Notes: a model not told the origin generated them from the sequence alone. 48,027 nucleotides of DNA from Thermoanaerobacter thermocopriae JCM 7501 (GCF_001310975.1 NZ_BAZY01000015.1:1-48027), one strand, 5' to 3'; positions 27,023 to 37,087 are shown, numbered from the stretch's first letter. Made by a program: numbers and translations.

Positions 27023-27864
27023 TTGCCTGCTGTTTTAAAAACCGAATTTATTAAGCTTTTCAGAAAAAAAGAGTTTAACATGGTGTTGACATTAGAGATT
27101 GTGTTAATTTGTACTCTTTTTGACTTAAGGGCTTTGACTTACTATAAGGCTCCTACTTCGGAGTTGCCTTCTGCTTATCAAATGTGGATAGGATATATTA
27201 ATTCTAATGTCCGTTTCATAGACTTTAGTTATATAGGAGATATATACTATCTTTTTTTCTCACGCTACCTGCTAGCATAGTATTTGCAGATACATATCTA
27301 GAAGATAAAAAAGGAAATGTACTTAACTTCATTATTACACGCTGTGATAAAAGTTTATATGTTTTAAGTAAAGGTATTGTAGTCTTTTTTTCGGGTTTTA
27401 TTATAATTTTTTTGCCTTTATTATTGGATCAACTTCTTTACATAATTGCTTTTCCTTTATATGCGATTTCTGAAGTAAATGCCGGTAACCCTGTTTATGA
27501 TAAGTATTATCTTACACAGATCTATTTTAAAAACCTGCATACCTTGAATCCCTATTTACATAACCTGTTATACATTTTTTTAGATGGTTTTTTTGGTGGT
27601 ACAATCGCAGTACTTTCTTATGCTGTATCATTTTTTAAGAAAGTAAACAGATATATAGTTGTTGTTTTACCTACAATCTTATTTCTTACTCAAAATTTTA
27701 TATTTGCCCTATTAGGGAAGACGAATTATTGTTTGAGCTATTATTTAAATGTTTCTCCCAGCATAGGAGGATTAGATTATAAGGTATTTGAATACTCAAT
27801 ACTAGGAGTGTTGATAGCAAGTCTGTTTATGATTGTATTAAATGCGAAAGGGGAAGAGATTTAA
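27023..27864 (+). CDS. ABC-2-type permease, first subunit (one frameshift)
   Basis: A TTG start at 27023 (codon P follows) lies behind AAGGGGGG. The first 86 codons and the frame from about 27260 to 27864 are joined by adding one T to the seven-T run at about 27252, giving 280 residues. It shows an N-terminal cytoplasmic segment (KTEFIKLFRKKEF), about six hydrophobic segments, and the ADTYLEDKKGN-type loop that ABC-2 permeases carry between helices 2 and 3. It is the first gene of a four-gene exporter operon. The substrate is unknown. Confidence 0.7.
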
Positions 27865-27866
27865 AG

Positions 27867-28297
27867 TTGTGGTTTTATAAAATGCTGTTTTCAATAGGGA
27901 GGAAAAAGCGTTGATATGTACTGTAAGCGTTGTTTTAAATGTGATAGTTATACTAATAGTTATTTTGTTAACAAATATATTGTCTTTATACATAATGAAT
28001 ACTGAAATATCTCTTTTTATAACTTTACTTGTGTATACTTTTATGTACTTTCCAGCTTTTATTAAATTAAGTGATTCATTGCAACATTTATTGATAAAAA
28101 TCAATCCTGTGTTACAAGCAGTGTTAGTGTGGCATAATGACGGTTTTTTGCAAAAATATCTTAAACCTTTGGATGCTCCTGTAATACCGGGATTTAACTT
28201 TTATTGGTCTTTACTTATATTAGGGATGTATTTGGCTTTGATTATTTTGGCAGGGATAAAAATGATAAAAACGGTTGAGATAATTGATAGGAAATAA
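27867..28297 (+). CDS. ABC-2-type permease, second subunit, short (one frameshift)
   Basis: A TTG start lies two bases after the previous stop. WFYK joins NAVFNREEKALI when one A is added to AAAA near 27880. The NREE-type motif before the first helix is typical of ABC-2 permeases. Four hydrophobic segments follow, with a PVIPGFNFYWSLLILG stretch near the end. At 143 residues it is about half the usual size, so an internal deletion is possible. The next ATPase gene begins 22 bases downstream. Confidence 0.6.
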
Positions 28298-28319
28298 TTG
28301 AAAATTAGGGGGATTATGG

Positions 28320-28976
28320 ATGATAGCTGTGAAAATACATAATTTAACTAAAATAATCGGAGGGAAAACAATATTAGATAATATAAACTTGGAACTTGAA
28401 AAAGGAAAAATATATGGTTTTTTTGGAAGGAATGCTTCTGGTAAAACAATGTTATTTAGAGCCATCTGTGGTCTTATAAGACCTACTCGCGGTGAGGTTA
28501 AGGTATTTGGCAAAAAAATTGGAGAAGATGTTTCATTTCCTGAAAGCTTAGGTTTAATAATAGAAAATGTAGGTTTTTGGGAGCAGTGGACAGGGTTTCA
28601 GAATTTGAAATTTTTAGCTTCTATAAAAAATATTATTACAGACGAAGATATTAAAACTGCCATAAAAAGAGTAGGACTTGACCCTAATGATAAAAGACCT
28701 TACAAAAAATACTCTCTTGGCATGAAGCAACGGCTTGGTATAGCACAGGCGATAATGGAGAAACCCCAACTTCTTGTACTGGATGAACCCACTAACTCTC
28801 TTGATGAAGAAGGCATTAAACTAGTAAGAAATATATTGCTGGAAGAGAAAGAAAGAGGAGCGACAATCCTCATTGCCAGTCATATTAAAGAAGATATAGA
28901 AATTTTAAGTGATGAGAAGTTTAAAGTAGAGGCCGGAAGGGTGTATCCTGTAGGGAGTGTAATTAAAGATGAATAA
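28320..28976 (+). CDS. ABC transporter ATP-binding protein
   Basis: The 218 residues are intact. Walker A is GRNASGKTM (about 36-44), the Q-loop region GLIIENVGFWEQWTG, signature YSLGMKQRLGIAQA, Walker B LLVLDEPTNSLDEEG and H-loop IASHIKED. The signature SLGMKQR is the form found in ATPases of antibiotic, bacteriocin or lipid exporters (BcrA/NodI type). It drives the two permeases upstream. The ATG at 28320 follows GGGGGAT, and the gene overlaps the next one by eight bases. Confidence 0.9.
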   Translation: MIAVKIHNLTKIIGGKTILDNINLELEKGKIYGFFGRNASGKTMLFRAICGLIRPTRGEVKVFGKKIGEDVSFPESLGLIIENVGFWEQWTGFQNLKFLASIKNIITDEDIKTAIKRVGLDPNDKRPYKKYSLGMKQRLGIAQAIMEKPQLLVLDEPTNSLDEEGIKLVRNILLEEKERGATILIASHIKEDIEILSDEKFKVEAGRVYPVGSVIKDE

Positions 28977-29637
28977 AATATATGTCATTGTTATAGTCAT
29001 CACTATTATTATAGCGGTGATTGTTGGGGGTATAGTCCGTGCTTCTTTTGTTGATACTCAAAAAATTAGTTTGGATGATTTAATGGAGTATAAAGTAATG
29101 GGAGGACCGTGGTTTTATGAGAAAAATTTCTCATTTTCAGACTTGGTAGAGGATTCAGAAGTTATAGTTAAAGGAACAGCTCTTGAAAGAGAGTTCTTAC
29201 ATCTAAGTACTCTGGTAGGGTTTAGAGTAGTTTCTGTTTACAAAGGGAATGATAGTTTAAAAAATAAAACTATATATATTTTTGAACCATCTTTTTTTAA
29301 CTTTAAAAATAAGTTTTTTATTATTCACAATGGATATAATTTTATGAAATATGGAGATGAATACATTTTGTTTTTAAAGAAATGGCCATACCTTGAATAT
29401 ATGAAATATAATCCATTTTATAAAAACAAAGACATATATATGTTGACGCACAATGGTGGTATTGATAAATACAACACAAATAATGTCTTTTTTGATAAAA
29501 TTCTCTCTTCAGAACAAGAATATTATTATAGGGAGATAGAAGAGTATGAAGTTATTGCCTATAGTAAAGACGAATTAAACAGGTATAATGAAATTAAAAA
29601 ACAAATTTTAGAAAAGTTTTTAAATATCAACAAATGA
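28969..29637 (+). CDS. Membrane-anchored protein of the exporter operon, family unknown
   Basis: The 222 residues start with a single N-terminal transmembrane helix (about 4-24), then a soluble outside domain rich in Tyr, Phe and Lys. FSDLVEDSEVIVKGTALE ... FRVVSVYKGN looks like the OB-like beta barrel of secreted proteins that begin 'DLV..S..IV.G.V'. YNFMKYGDEYILFLKK and THNGGIDKY continue that pattern. The ATG overlaps the ATPase gene by eight bases, so it is translationally coupled. A partner, sensor or immunity role for the exporter is inference. Confidence 0.65.
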   Translation: MNKIYVIVIVITIIIAVIVGGIVRASFVDTQKISLDDLMEYKVMGGPWFYEKNFSFSDLVEDSEVIVKGTALEREFLHLSTLVGFRVVSVYKGNDSLKNKTIYIFEPSFFNFKNKFFIIHNGYNFMKYGDEYILFLKKWPYLEYMKYNPFYKNKDIYMLTHNGGIDKYNTNNVFFDKILSSEQEYYYREIEEYEVIAYSKDELNRYNEIKKQILEKFLNINK

Positions 29638-29675
29638 TTTAGAAGCTCTTTGATTTACCTTTGCAGACAAACTAT

Positions 29676-29698
29676 AAGGCACGGAAAGACCGTGCCTT
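29676..29698. terminator. Terminator after the exporter operon
   Basis: AAGGCACGG and CCGTGCCTT pair around AAAGA and are followed by TAAATT. It is shared with the convergent SLH gene. Confidence 0.8.
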
Positions 29699-29702
29699 TA
29701 AA

Positions 29703-31840
29703 TTATATTTTATCTAATTGTAGGTATCTCACGATTACTGCTGCTGCCTGTGCTCTTGTTAGATGGCCTTGTGGGTGAAAATAACCGCCTGAGCCGTTCA
29801 TAATTTTAAGGCCTGTAATTATTGCTACGTATCCAATCATGTTATTAGGTATTTTATCTTTGTCTTTAAAGCTTATTGTGTATATATTTGGAATGTCGGC
29901 TATATAACCTACTCCTAAGCTTTTCACAAGAAGCTTTGCTACTTCTTGCCTTGTCATTATAGCATCAGGATTCTTTTCTTTTTCTGTTATAATTTTCTTG
30001 TTTATAGCTATGCTGTAGTAGGTGTCATAATCATCTGGGGATTTTGGTATCGGGTCATAATAAGGAGGCTGTATTGCTTTTATTAACATTTTTATGAAGT
30101 CTTTTTGAAGTATGTTCTTATCTGGGTAATATTTATCTTCTTTAGTGTCAATAATGCCATATTGTACTAAAAGTTTTATATCTTTTTCTGCCCAGTTGCC
30201 CTCTATGTCTGTGAAAATAGTTTCTGATTTTTTTACTACAGGTTTTCCATTGGAATCTATAATTTGGCCAGTTTTTGCGTCTATATAGTTGTAAAAATTT
30301 GATTGATAAGCAAGTCGTATGGTTGGCGGTTTATCTGGAGATTTATGGTCATAGTCTGGAATGTACGTTAATATAAATTCAGAGTTGTCAAACATTATCT
30401 TATAAGCTTCATCAAGGCTTATTATGTTTTCTAGGGAAGGTAACTTTACAGAAGTCCAATTGATTGAGTATCCAACTATTTCACCCGTATATGGGCTTAC
30501 GTTAACATTTATTGTGTTAAAAGAGCACAAAATTCCATTTGCTACTTCTACATATCTGAAAGGATATGTCGGCATTTTAATCATTTTAGAATCTTCGGGA
30601 AGATTTACCTCTTGATATTCTGTTTACTGAACTTATCAGGAACTGTTTTTTTAAGGTATTCTTCGGCGATTTTTTTCATTTGCTCTTTAGTGTATGAAGA
30701 TTGTTTTCCTTGCACATTATCTATATCAGGACTGCCCTTGTTAAAAGATTTAAGTTCACCTGTGACAGCGTCAACTGTAGCATATACATAGTAATATTTA
30801 TCTTCTTTGTTTAAGGTCCAGTTAAAAGACCACACAGGATTAGATTTAGCAGGAGGATAATCATAACCAGTATATAAGTTTGCGTTAGTTAACTTGTAAT
30901 CGCTTATTGAAAAAGGAAGGCTTTTTTCCACTATTTCAATAGCTTTATCTTTTGATATATATTTTTCTGAGGCTTCGATTACTTTTTGTTCTTCCGGAGA
31001 GAGTTTTTGTGAGATTTCTCTTCCTGCGTCGCTACCTCCGCCTCCACCGCCATACATTGGTATATAGTAATATTCATTTGTTTTTGCTTCTCCTGTAATA
31101 GCATCAATAGGAGCGTTTTGGTATATACCATAAACTAGTATTACTTGAGGTTCATTACCGTACACTTGGTTGTAAACTAAGTTGTATTGAAGTTTTAAAC
31201 CTATTTTTTCTTTAAATATTTTTATGGCTTCTTCTTTAGATATTGCGGCTTTAGGGTCAGGGAAGGAATAATCTTCCCAACTTAGTGAGTAAGAGGTAAC
31301 TTTTAAAGTGTTTTTGTTTACTGTGACGTATAGGGCGTTATATGGGAAAGGCATACCGTTTACTACTCTTTCAAACGTGAAGTTATAATCGTAAGAATAG
31401 TATTCATTGTAACCATAGTTATTATTGTTAATTTGTTCTTTTGTTTGTTTAAATTTTTCAGGAGCTACTTTTTGTAAGAATTCAATTGCCACTTTTTTTG
31501 CTTCATCCCGGGTATATTTTGGGATTTTAGGCTGTTCTTGCGCAATGGGGCTCCAACTGTAATAGTTGGTAATTTCACCGGTGTCAGCATCAATTGTGAC
31601 GCTTATATCGCCTTTAGTTGAAGAGCTCCACATAAGGTTCCAGAATTTCTTATTATTGTATTCATAATAGTTGGAATTAAAGTCATAGCCGCTGTTACTT
31701 ATGTCGAGTTTTTCTTTTGCTATCTCAATTGCCTGCTTTAAACTTATCTTTGTATCAGCTTGTGCCAATGCCGTGTTTGATGGCATCATAAGTGCAAACA
31801 GGAAAACAAGGACAATAACAAGAGATGTAAATTTTTTCAT
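29703..31840 (-). CDS. Exported YcdB/PepSY-like protein with C-terminal SLH domains (one frameshift)
   Basis: A signal peptide (1-26, ending ALA) is followed by repeats of the YcdB/PepSY style. Each unit has 'ISKEEAIKIxKE' and 'VTIDADTGEITxY' motifs, with about four units between residues 30 and 500. The frame breaks at about 30600; one A added (AATATCAAAGAGG) joins the two halves into 712 residues. The last 170 residues hold SLH-type repeats: DIEGNWAEKDIKLLVQYGI, a middle unit, then GYFHPQGHLTRAQAAAVIVR. SLH domains bind secondary cell-wall polymer, so it sits in the S-layer zone. The linker GGGGGG lies near residue 268. Its role is unknown. Confidence 0.82.
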
Positions 31841-31917
31841 AAAAAACCTCCTTTTTTAGTATCTTTTTCTAGTTAGACGTAAATAAATCGAAAAAGTTCC
31901 TGAAAAGATAAAGAAAA

Positions 31918-32841
31918 TTACCTTTCTTTTAAAATATTCCATATAGCAGGGTCTTCTTGACCTAATCGCCAAATTGCTATTCCTGATAGTTTGTATCTGT
32001 CTACAAGAGCTAATTTTGCAGAAAAACTTCTTGAATCTTCAAACCAAACTGTATGGGTTTTTCCGTCTAAAACGTAGGTATAAGTGGACTCTTGTGCTGT
32101 TTCATCATATATTACAGTTACTCCAAGATTTCGAGCTAAAGTTACAGCCTGTTCATATGTGAGGGTGCGAGGATAGTTTATTCCTTCTGTCCAGTCGTAG
32201 CCATATACTGCCATTCCTAGCCATATTTTTTCAGGTGGAATAACTGTTACGGCATAATTTAAAACATTTGTGACAAAGCCTATAGAAGCAATAGGCCCTG
32301 GCTGTGAGAAGTGTTCATCGTATGCGAGAATGTATATCTGGTCTGCATTTTGAGCGATAAAGGAATATTGAAAAGCACCTGAAAAAGGATGCTGAGGGTT
32401 ATCACTTAATTCTGCTGGCACTGATATTGTAACAATTTTTCCTACCGCTTTTAAGGAAGTATAAAGGTTTTCTAAAAAAGTGTTTAAATTTGACCTGTCT
32501 TCAGGGGGAACAAACTCAAAATCTATATTTATACCGGGGTAATTGTTTGCAACTGCCATATCTCTAATACTTGCAATTAAAGTATCTCTCAAAGTGGTAG
32601 AGGATAATAAGTCGTGTATTAGTTGTGACTTTTTTGGGTCCGAATAATTGTGGATTATAGGATAAAGAGGCAAATTGTTATCAGAGGCGATTTTTTTGAC
32701 TTCATTTGAAGACATGTCGGCTAAGGTTCCATCTTCTTTTACTCCATACCAAAAAGGAATGAGAGTTGTTATGTCTTTTGCATGGGCTTTTAAGTCATCA
32801 ACAGCGCCGGGAGCTATATCAAAATACCATTTGTTATCCAT
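31918..32841 (-). CDS. Glycoside hydrolase family 18 protein (YaaH/YdhD-like)
   Basis: The 308 residues from the ATG at 32841 lie behind GGAGGTG; the longer frame adds an unlikely MEVVI. It is a TIM-barrel GH18 domain with INIDFEFV, the DxxDxE catalytic strand (here NIDFEF: final E present), ILAYDEHFSQPGP, and a C-terminal GIAIWRLGQEDP, as in spore-germination hydrolases. LysM domains seen in YaaH are absent, and there is no signal peptide. It may be assembled into the spore from the mother cell or act inside the cell. It is monocistronic. Confidence 0.85.
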   Translation of the reverse strand: MDNKWYFDIAPGAVDDLKAHAKDITTLIPFWYGVKEDGTLADMSSNEVKKIASDNNLPLYPIIHNYSDPKKSQLIHDLLSSTTLRDTLIASIRDMAVANNYPGINIDFEFVPPEDRSNLNTFLENLYTSLKAVGKIVTISVPAELSDNPQHPFSGAFQYSFIAQNADQIYILAYDEHFSQPGPIASIGFVTNVLNYAVTVIPPEKIWLGMAVYGYDWTEGINYPRTLTYEQAVTLARNLGVTVIYDETAQESTYTYVLDGKTHTVWFEDSRSFSAKLALVDRYKLSGIAIWRLGQEDPAIWNILKER

Positions 32842-32948
32842 TATTACCACCTCCAAAGATATTTTTTATAAAAATTTTTTATTTTGACTTTATACTTTCA
32901 TAATATGTATAATGTTTTATAGAGTGAAGTAAAGGAGGCATGGTAAAA

Positions 32949-33230
32949 ATGAAAAGAAGGACAGGAATTTTAGCCAGTGCACTTTCTCTTATATTTATGG
33001 GGATTTTGTTACTTTTACCGAATTTTAATGTATTTATACCTTCTTTAGTTTACAAAATGATATGGCCAATATTTTTTATTTTGCTGGGCTTAGAACTGAT
33101 ATTTAGCAGTAAATTATATGGAAATGAAAAGAGTGATATTAACATAGGAGTTATATTATTGGCGATTTTAATCTTAATTTTTACGGGTAAGTTTTTCTAT
33201 TTGTTTCCTTTGAATTTTATTGATTTATGA
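32949..33230 (+). CDS. LiaI/DUF5668-like membrane protein
   Basis: The 93 residues have three hydrophobic segments and the pair NFNVFIP...MIWPIFFILLGLELIF. It resembles the LiaI-type transmembrane region found next to PspC in envelope-stress operons. I chose the ATG at 32949, ten bases after AAAGGAGG; the ATG at 32940 is too close to it. The next gene, PspC, starts 33 bases downstream. Confidence 0.72.
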   Translation: MKRRTGILASALSLIFMGILLLLPNFNVFIPSLVYKMIWPIFFILLGLELIFSSKLYGNEKSDINIGVILLAILILIFTGKFFYLFPLNFIDL

Positions 33231-33262
33231 TAAGTAGAGTATATTGGATTGGAGGTCACAAT

Positions 33263-33679
33263 ATGAGTGGAAAATTGTACAGGTCTAGGGTGGAAAAAAT
33301 GGTAGGAGGAGTCTGTGGAGGAATAGCGGAGTATTTGGACATTGATGTGACTTTAGTAAGAATTATTTGCCTTTTAGCGATATTTAGTGGTATTGGACTG
33401 ATTCCGTATATCATTGCTTGGATATTAATACCGGAAAATCCTTATCAATTAAAAGGAAAAATTGTAGAAGAAGAGCCTAAAGCCGAAGAACACCAACAAG
33501 ATAGTACGGTAGAAGCAGAAGATAATTCTAACAAAGTAAACGAAGTTTTAGGTTGGGCTTTGGTGATTTTAGGAGCATTGCTTTTGCTAGATAGATTATT
33601 ACCTTGGTTGAGTTTTAAAATTATTTGGCCTGTTTTGCTGATCATAATTGGTTTAGGGATTTTATTAAAAAAAACGTAG
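33263..33679 (+). CDS. PspC-domain protein
   Basis: Of 138 residues, an N-terminal PspC domain (about 2-60) has MVGGVCGGIAEYLDIDVTLVRI and a helix with WILIPE. An acidic linker follows, then a C-terminal LiaI-type membrane pair (ILGALLLLDRLLPWL ... IIWPVLLIIIGLGILL). PspC proteins sense envelope stress. The ATG at 33263 follows GGAGGTC. The C-terminal helices echo the preceding gene, suggesting a shared module. Confidence 0.88.
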   Translation: MSGKLYRSRVEKMVGGVCGGIAEYLDIDVTLVRIICLLAIFSGIGLIPYIIAWILIPENPYQLKGKIVEEEPKAEEHQQDSTVEAEDNSNKVNEVLGWALVILGALLLLDRLLPWLSFKIIWPVLLIIIGLGILLKKT

Positions 33680-33781
33680 GGAGTTGGTTTTATTTTCGTC
33701 ATATTAAGGTGGCTATTTCCTTATAAGTAGACATAAGAGAAGTGACAGAGTTTCAAAAAATATGATATATTGTTGGCGATT

Positions 33782-35102
33782 TTACCATACATCAAAAAGA
33801 TTAAGTTTTTTGCTTATGTAGTATAAGAAAAAGAGGCTTAGGAGTATTATAGTTCCTCCGAAAAATCCAATTGATTGTTTTGGTATTAGCAATGAAGAAA
33901 ACAATACTATCACTAACAGAATTATTGTAAACCATTCTTTTTTTGAAGATGAGGTATATCCCATAATAGGTTTGTACTTTATAAATGTGTAAAGTATTAT
34001 TATCCAGTTAAAAAATTGTATAAATCCCGTAGCGCTTGTTATGTATTCGTAGACGTTTTTTGGTAGTATGTAGGAAAGAACAACTGCTAGGAAAAGCCCA
34101 AAACTACTTAAGGCAAGAGCATATATGGGCACATCTCTTTTTGTTTTTTTTTGTTAAAAAAGTTGGAGCAAATCTACCTTGTCCTAAGGAGTAAAGTACC
34201 TGTGTAACTCCATACATTGCACCATTCATTGTAGTTAAAGCTGCTGTAAGTATTACAAAGTTCATTATTGAAGCTATAAAAGGAATTTTGGTAAAAGCCA
34301 AAAGATTTATAAATGGACTTTCTCTAATAGAAATGTGGTTCCATGGTATTATCATTAGAAGTAAAGTTATTGAGGAAATATACAGTATTGTAAGAAAAAA
34401 TACTATGTATTTACAAGCTATTGGAGCATATTTTTGAGGATCCTTGGTTTTTACTGCTGACATTGCTACAACTTCTACGCCGCCAAAGGGAATTAATGAC
34501 ATGAGCATCGCACCTAAAAATCCTTTTATTCCGTGAGGTGCAAATCCGCCGTAAGCATAGAGATTTTTAATTCCTACAGTGGGGGTTTTTGTAAAAAAGC
34601 CCATTATTGTAAGAATTCCCACTATGACGATAATAAATAAAGCAATTATTTTTATAGTAGAAAACCATGATTCAATTTCTCCAAAATTTTTTGTTCCCAT
34701 CAAATTGATACCTATGACCAGTATAGAATAAACAAATGCAAAAAACCAAAGGGGCATTTCTGGAAACCAATATTTAGTAAATATAGCTGAAGCAGTAACT
34801 TCACTGGACATTATGAAAACGCCTGCCGTCCAATACACCCAGCCACTTAAAAAACCTCCAATATCGCCTAAAATTTCTTCTGCATACACTCTAAAAGTGC
34901 CTTCTACCGGTTTGTGAGTAATCATTTGTGACAATGCATAAAAAACTTGTGACATGATAAAAGCTGATACAGCATAATTGAGTATGACAATAGGGCCAGC
35001 AGTATGAATTGCAATGCCACTGGCCAAAAAAAATCCTGCTCCCAAAATTCCTCCGACACCAATAAGCACTAATTCATTTACAGATATTTCACCTTTTTCC
35101 AT
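33782..35102 (-). CDS. APC-family amino-acid permease (one frameshift)
   Basis: Twelve-helix APC transporter. Near the N-terminus is GVGGILGAGFFLASG, the substrate loop of helix 1, followed by HTAGP and YWTAGVFIMSSEVTAS. The frame breaks at about 34142-34150 in an A-rich run after KKNKKR. Removing one A joins the last two to four helices (DVPIYALALSS...) and gives 439 residues. I chose the ATG at 35102 behind GGAGGTG; the longer frame's first 12 codons lack a ribosome site. The substrate is probably a neutral or cationic amino acid. Promoter unclear. Confidence 0.85.
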
Positions 35103-35138
35103 ATTTACACCTCCGCTTGTTAATATTATTATTAGCAA

Positions 35139-35348
35139 ATTAGTTTTAGTTTATTATTATTACTTTATTTCGTGCCATTCCATTTTACTGTAGAATCTAT
35201 AATCATATCTATTTGTTCACTTCATTATCAAAAATTTTCAAAATTAGAAGGATAAAGTAAAATTATGTCGTATTATTAATATATGTATCAATCAAAATTG
35301 ACCTTTTCTTACAAAATGTATTTTCTCTATAGTGCCATTTTTATATTT
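35139..35348. other. Divergent intergenic region between the permease and the ECF sigma gene
   Basis: AT-rich, with no gene or stable hairpin seen. The ECF-type promoter is at its right end (35349-35374). Confidence 0.5.
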
Positions 35349-35374
35349 GGGAACAAGTTTTATTTTTTTACGTC
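35349..35374 (+). promoter_or_regulatory. ECF-type autoregulatory promoter
   Basis: GGGAAC (35349-35354), 16 nt, then CGTC (35371-35374). This is the consensus of SigW/SigX-like ECF factors. It lies 26 bases before the sigma gene's start, as expected for self-activation. Confidence 0.75.
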
Positions 35375-35400
35375 CAAATTGATAAAAGGGAGGTTGGAAA

Positions 35401-35976
35401 GTGGGACGGGAGGACTTGTTGGGAAGAGCAAAAGCAGGGGAGACGGAGGCTTTTGAAATTCTTGTAAGTGAGCATCAGAAATACATATATAACGTAATAT
35501 TGAAAATTGTTTTTGACAAGGAAGAAGCATTAGACCTTACTCAGGAGACTTTACTTAAAGCGTATTTAAATATAAAAAAATTTAGGGGAAATAGCAGTAT
35601 CAGGACATGGCTTTATAGGATTGCTATAAACTGCGCTATAGATTATTTAAGAAAAAGAAATGTGGAAAAAAGTAATTTTAAAGAAATAGAAGAATTTGAG
35701 AATGAAATAAAAGATTTTGAAACTCCTGAAGAGGTGTTAGATAAAAGATTAACTGCAGAAATGTTAATGAGAGAAATAAACAAACTTCCTGCAGATTATA
35801 AAATTGTCTTGATTTTAAGGGATATAGAAGGCTTAAACTATGAAGAAATATCCAAGATAATGAATTTAAATTTGGGTACTGTAAAGTCTCGATTATGGCG
35901 GGCAAGAAATCTTTTAAAAGAGAGAATAAAGTCATTATCAGAATTTTTATCATTAGAAGAAAGGGGGCAGCTATGA
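35401..35976 (+). CDS. ECF sigma factor (SigW-like)
   Basis: The 191 residues have region 2 at about 8-80, with the -10-binding LDLTQETLLKAYLNIKKFRG and TWLYRIAINCAIDYLRK. An acidic linker precedes region 4 (about 118-178) with PADYKIVLILRDIEGLNYEEIS and GTVKSRLWRARNLLKE. The start is a GTG at 35401 behind AAAAGGGAGG. It overlaps the anti-sigma gene by ATGA, a sign of coupled synthesis of both partners. Probably an envelope-stress sigma factor (RpoE/SigW group). Confidence 0.92.
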   Translation: MGREDLLGRAKAGETEAFEILVSEHQKYIYNVILKIVFDKEEALDLTQETLLKAYLNIKKFRGNSSIRTWLYRIAINCAIDYLRKRNVEKSNFKEIEEFENEIKDFETPEEVLDKRLTAEMLMREINKLPADYKIVLILRDIEGLNYEEISKIMNLNLGTVKSRLWRARNLLKERIKSLSEFLSLEERGQL

Positions 35977-37087
35977 TGGAATGCGAAAAGGTACTTGAGC
36001 TTATACCACAATATGTAGACGATGAATTGGATAAAGCACAAAAAGAAGAATTAGAAAAGCATCTTGAAAGCTGTGAAAGTTGCAAAAAGGAATATTATCT
36101 GCAGAAGAAAATAATAAAAAATTTAAAAAATATGCCTCCTATAGAACTTCCTGAAGATTTTAATAAAAAATTACATCAAAAATTGATTTATCATAAAAAT
36201 TTTTTAGAGAAGAAAAAAGAAAGGCTAAAAAAGACGTTAACAATAGTAGCTATTGCGACATCTTTAATATTTATGACAGTATTTATAGTGAATACATTTA
36301 ATAAATCCTTACAAATTGAGTCTAATACTCCTTTAGCTAACATTGAAATGGGACAGAGTTATGGCTTACCTCAGAAAGAAGGAGCTAATAATGAAAGAGG
36401 ATTGCCAGCAGGAACTTCAAGGAAAATTACAAAGAATGCAACCATTTCCTTGGAAGTAGAAGACGTCAATGGATGTTATGATAAAGTCTTTCAGTTAGTA
36501 AAAGAAGCAGAAGGTTTTATTGAAACTTCTGAGGAAACAGTATCCAGTGATAATATCAAAAGGGTAAATGTTGTTTTGAAGGTGCGGGAAGATAAATTTG
36601 AAAGTGTGATTTCTCAAATTAAAGATTTTGGCAAAGTAACAGCTTTAAGGATTGACAGCAAAGACATTACAGACCAGTATTATGACTTACAAGCAAGGCT
36701 AAAAAATTTGGAAGTAGAGGAACAAAAGCTTCAAGACATCATGAATAAGGCTACTACAGTCAAGGAAATGCTTGAAGTAGAATCTGAAATAAACAGGATA
36801 AGAAGTGAAATAGAGTCAATGGAAGGACAGCTAAAATTATGGGAAAATCTTACGAGTCTGGCAACCATAAATCTTTCAATAAAAGAGATACCTAAAGATG
36901 AGAAACCTTTAGCTATAGTTTCTTTTAAGGGAATTGGTAAAGGTATAAAAGAAGCATTTATAAATAATATGAATTTTTTAATATTTTTTATAAAAAGTTG
37001 ATAATAATATTGGTGATAATTTTGCCTTATAGTGTACTGGCTTTAATCGGTTATAAAGTGTATATCTATTTCAAAAAAAGGAGATGA
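35973..37087 (+). CDS. Anti-sigma factor with ZAS domain and DUF4349 (one frameshift)
   Basis: The N-terminal zinc anti-sigma domain has His30, Cys34 and Cys37 (H-x3-C-x2-C in HLESCESC). A basic stretch and one transmembrane helix (about 90-107) follow. Outside the membrane lies a DUF4349 domain with NATISLEVEDVNG, the VRV-type strands and a coiled coil (about 245-300). The frame breaks at about 36985-36997. One added A yields 371 residues with a second helix (LIIILVIILPYSVLALIGY) and the tail KKRR, and the stop moves to 37087. It overlaps the sigma gene and shares the GGGAAC promoter. It holds the sigma factor at the membrane until stress. Confidence 0.85.
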
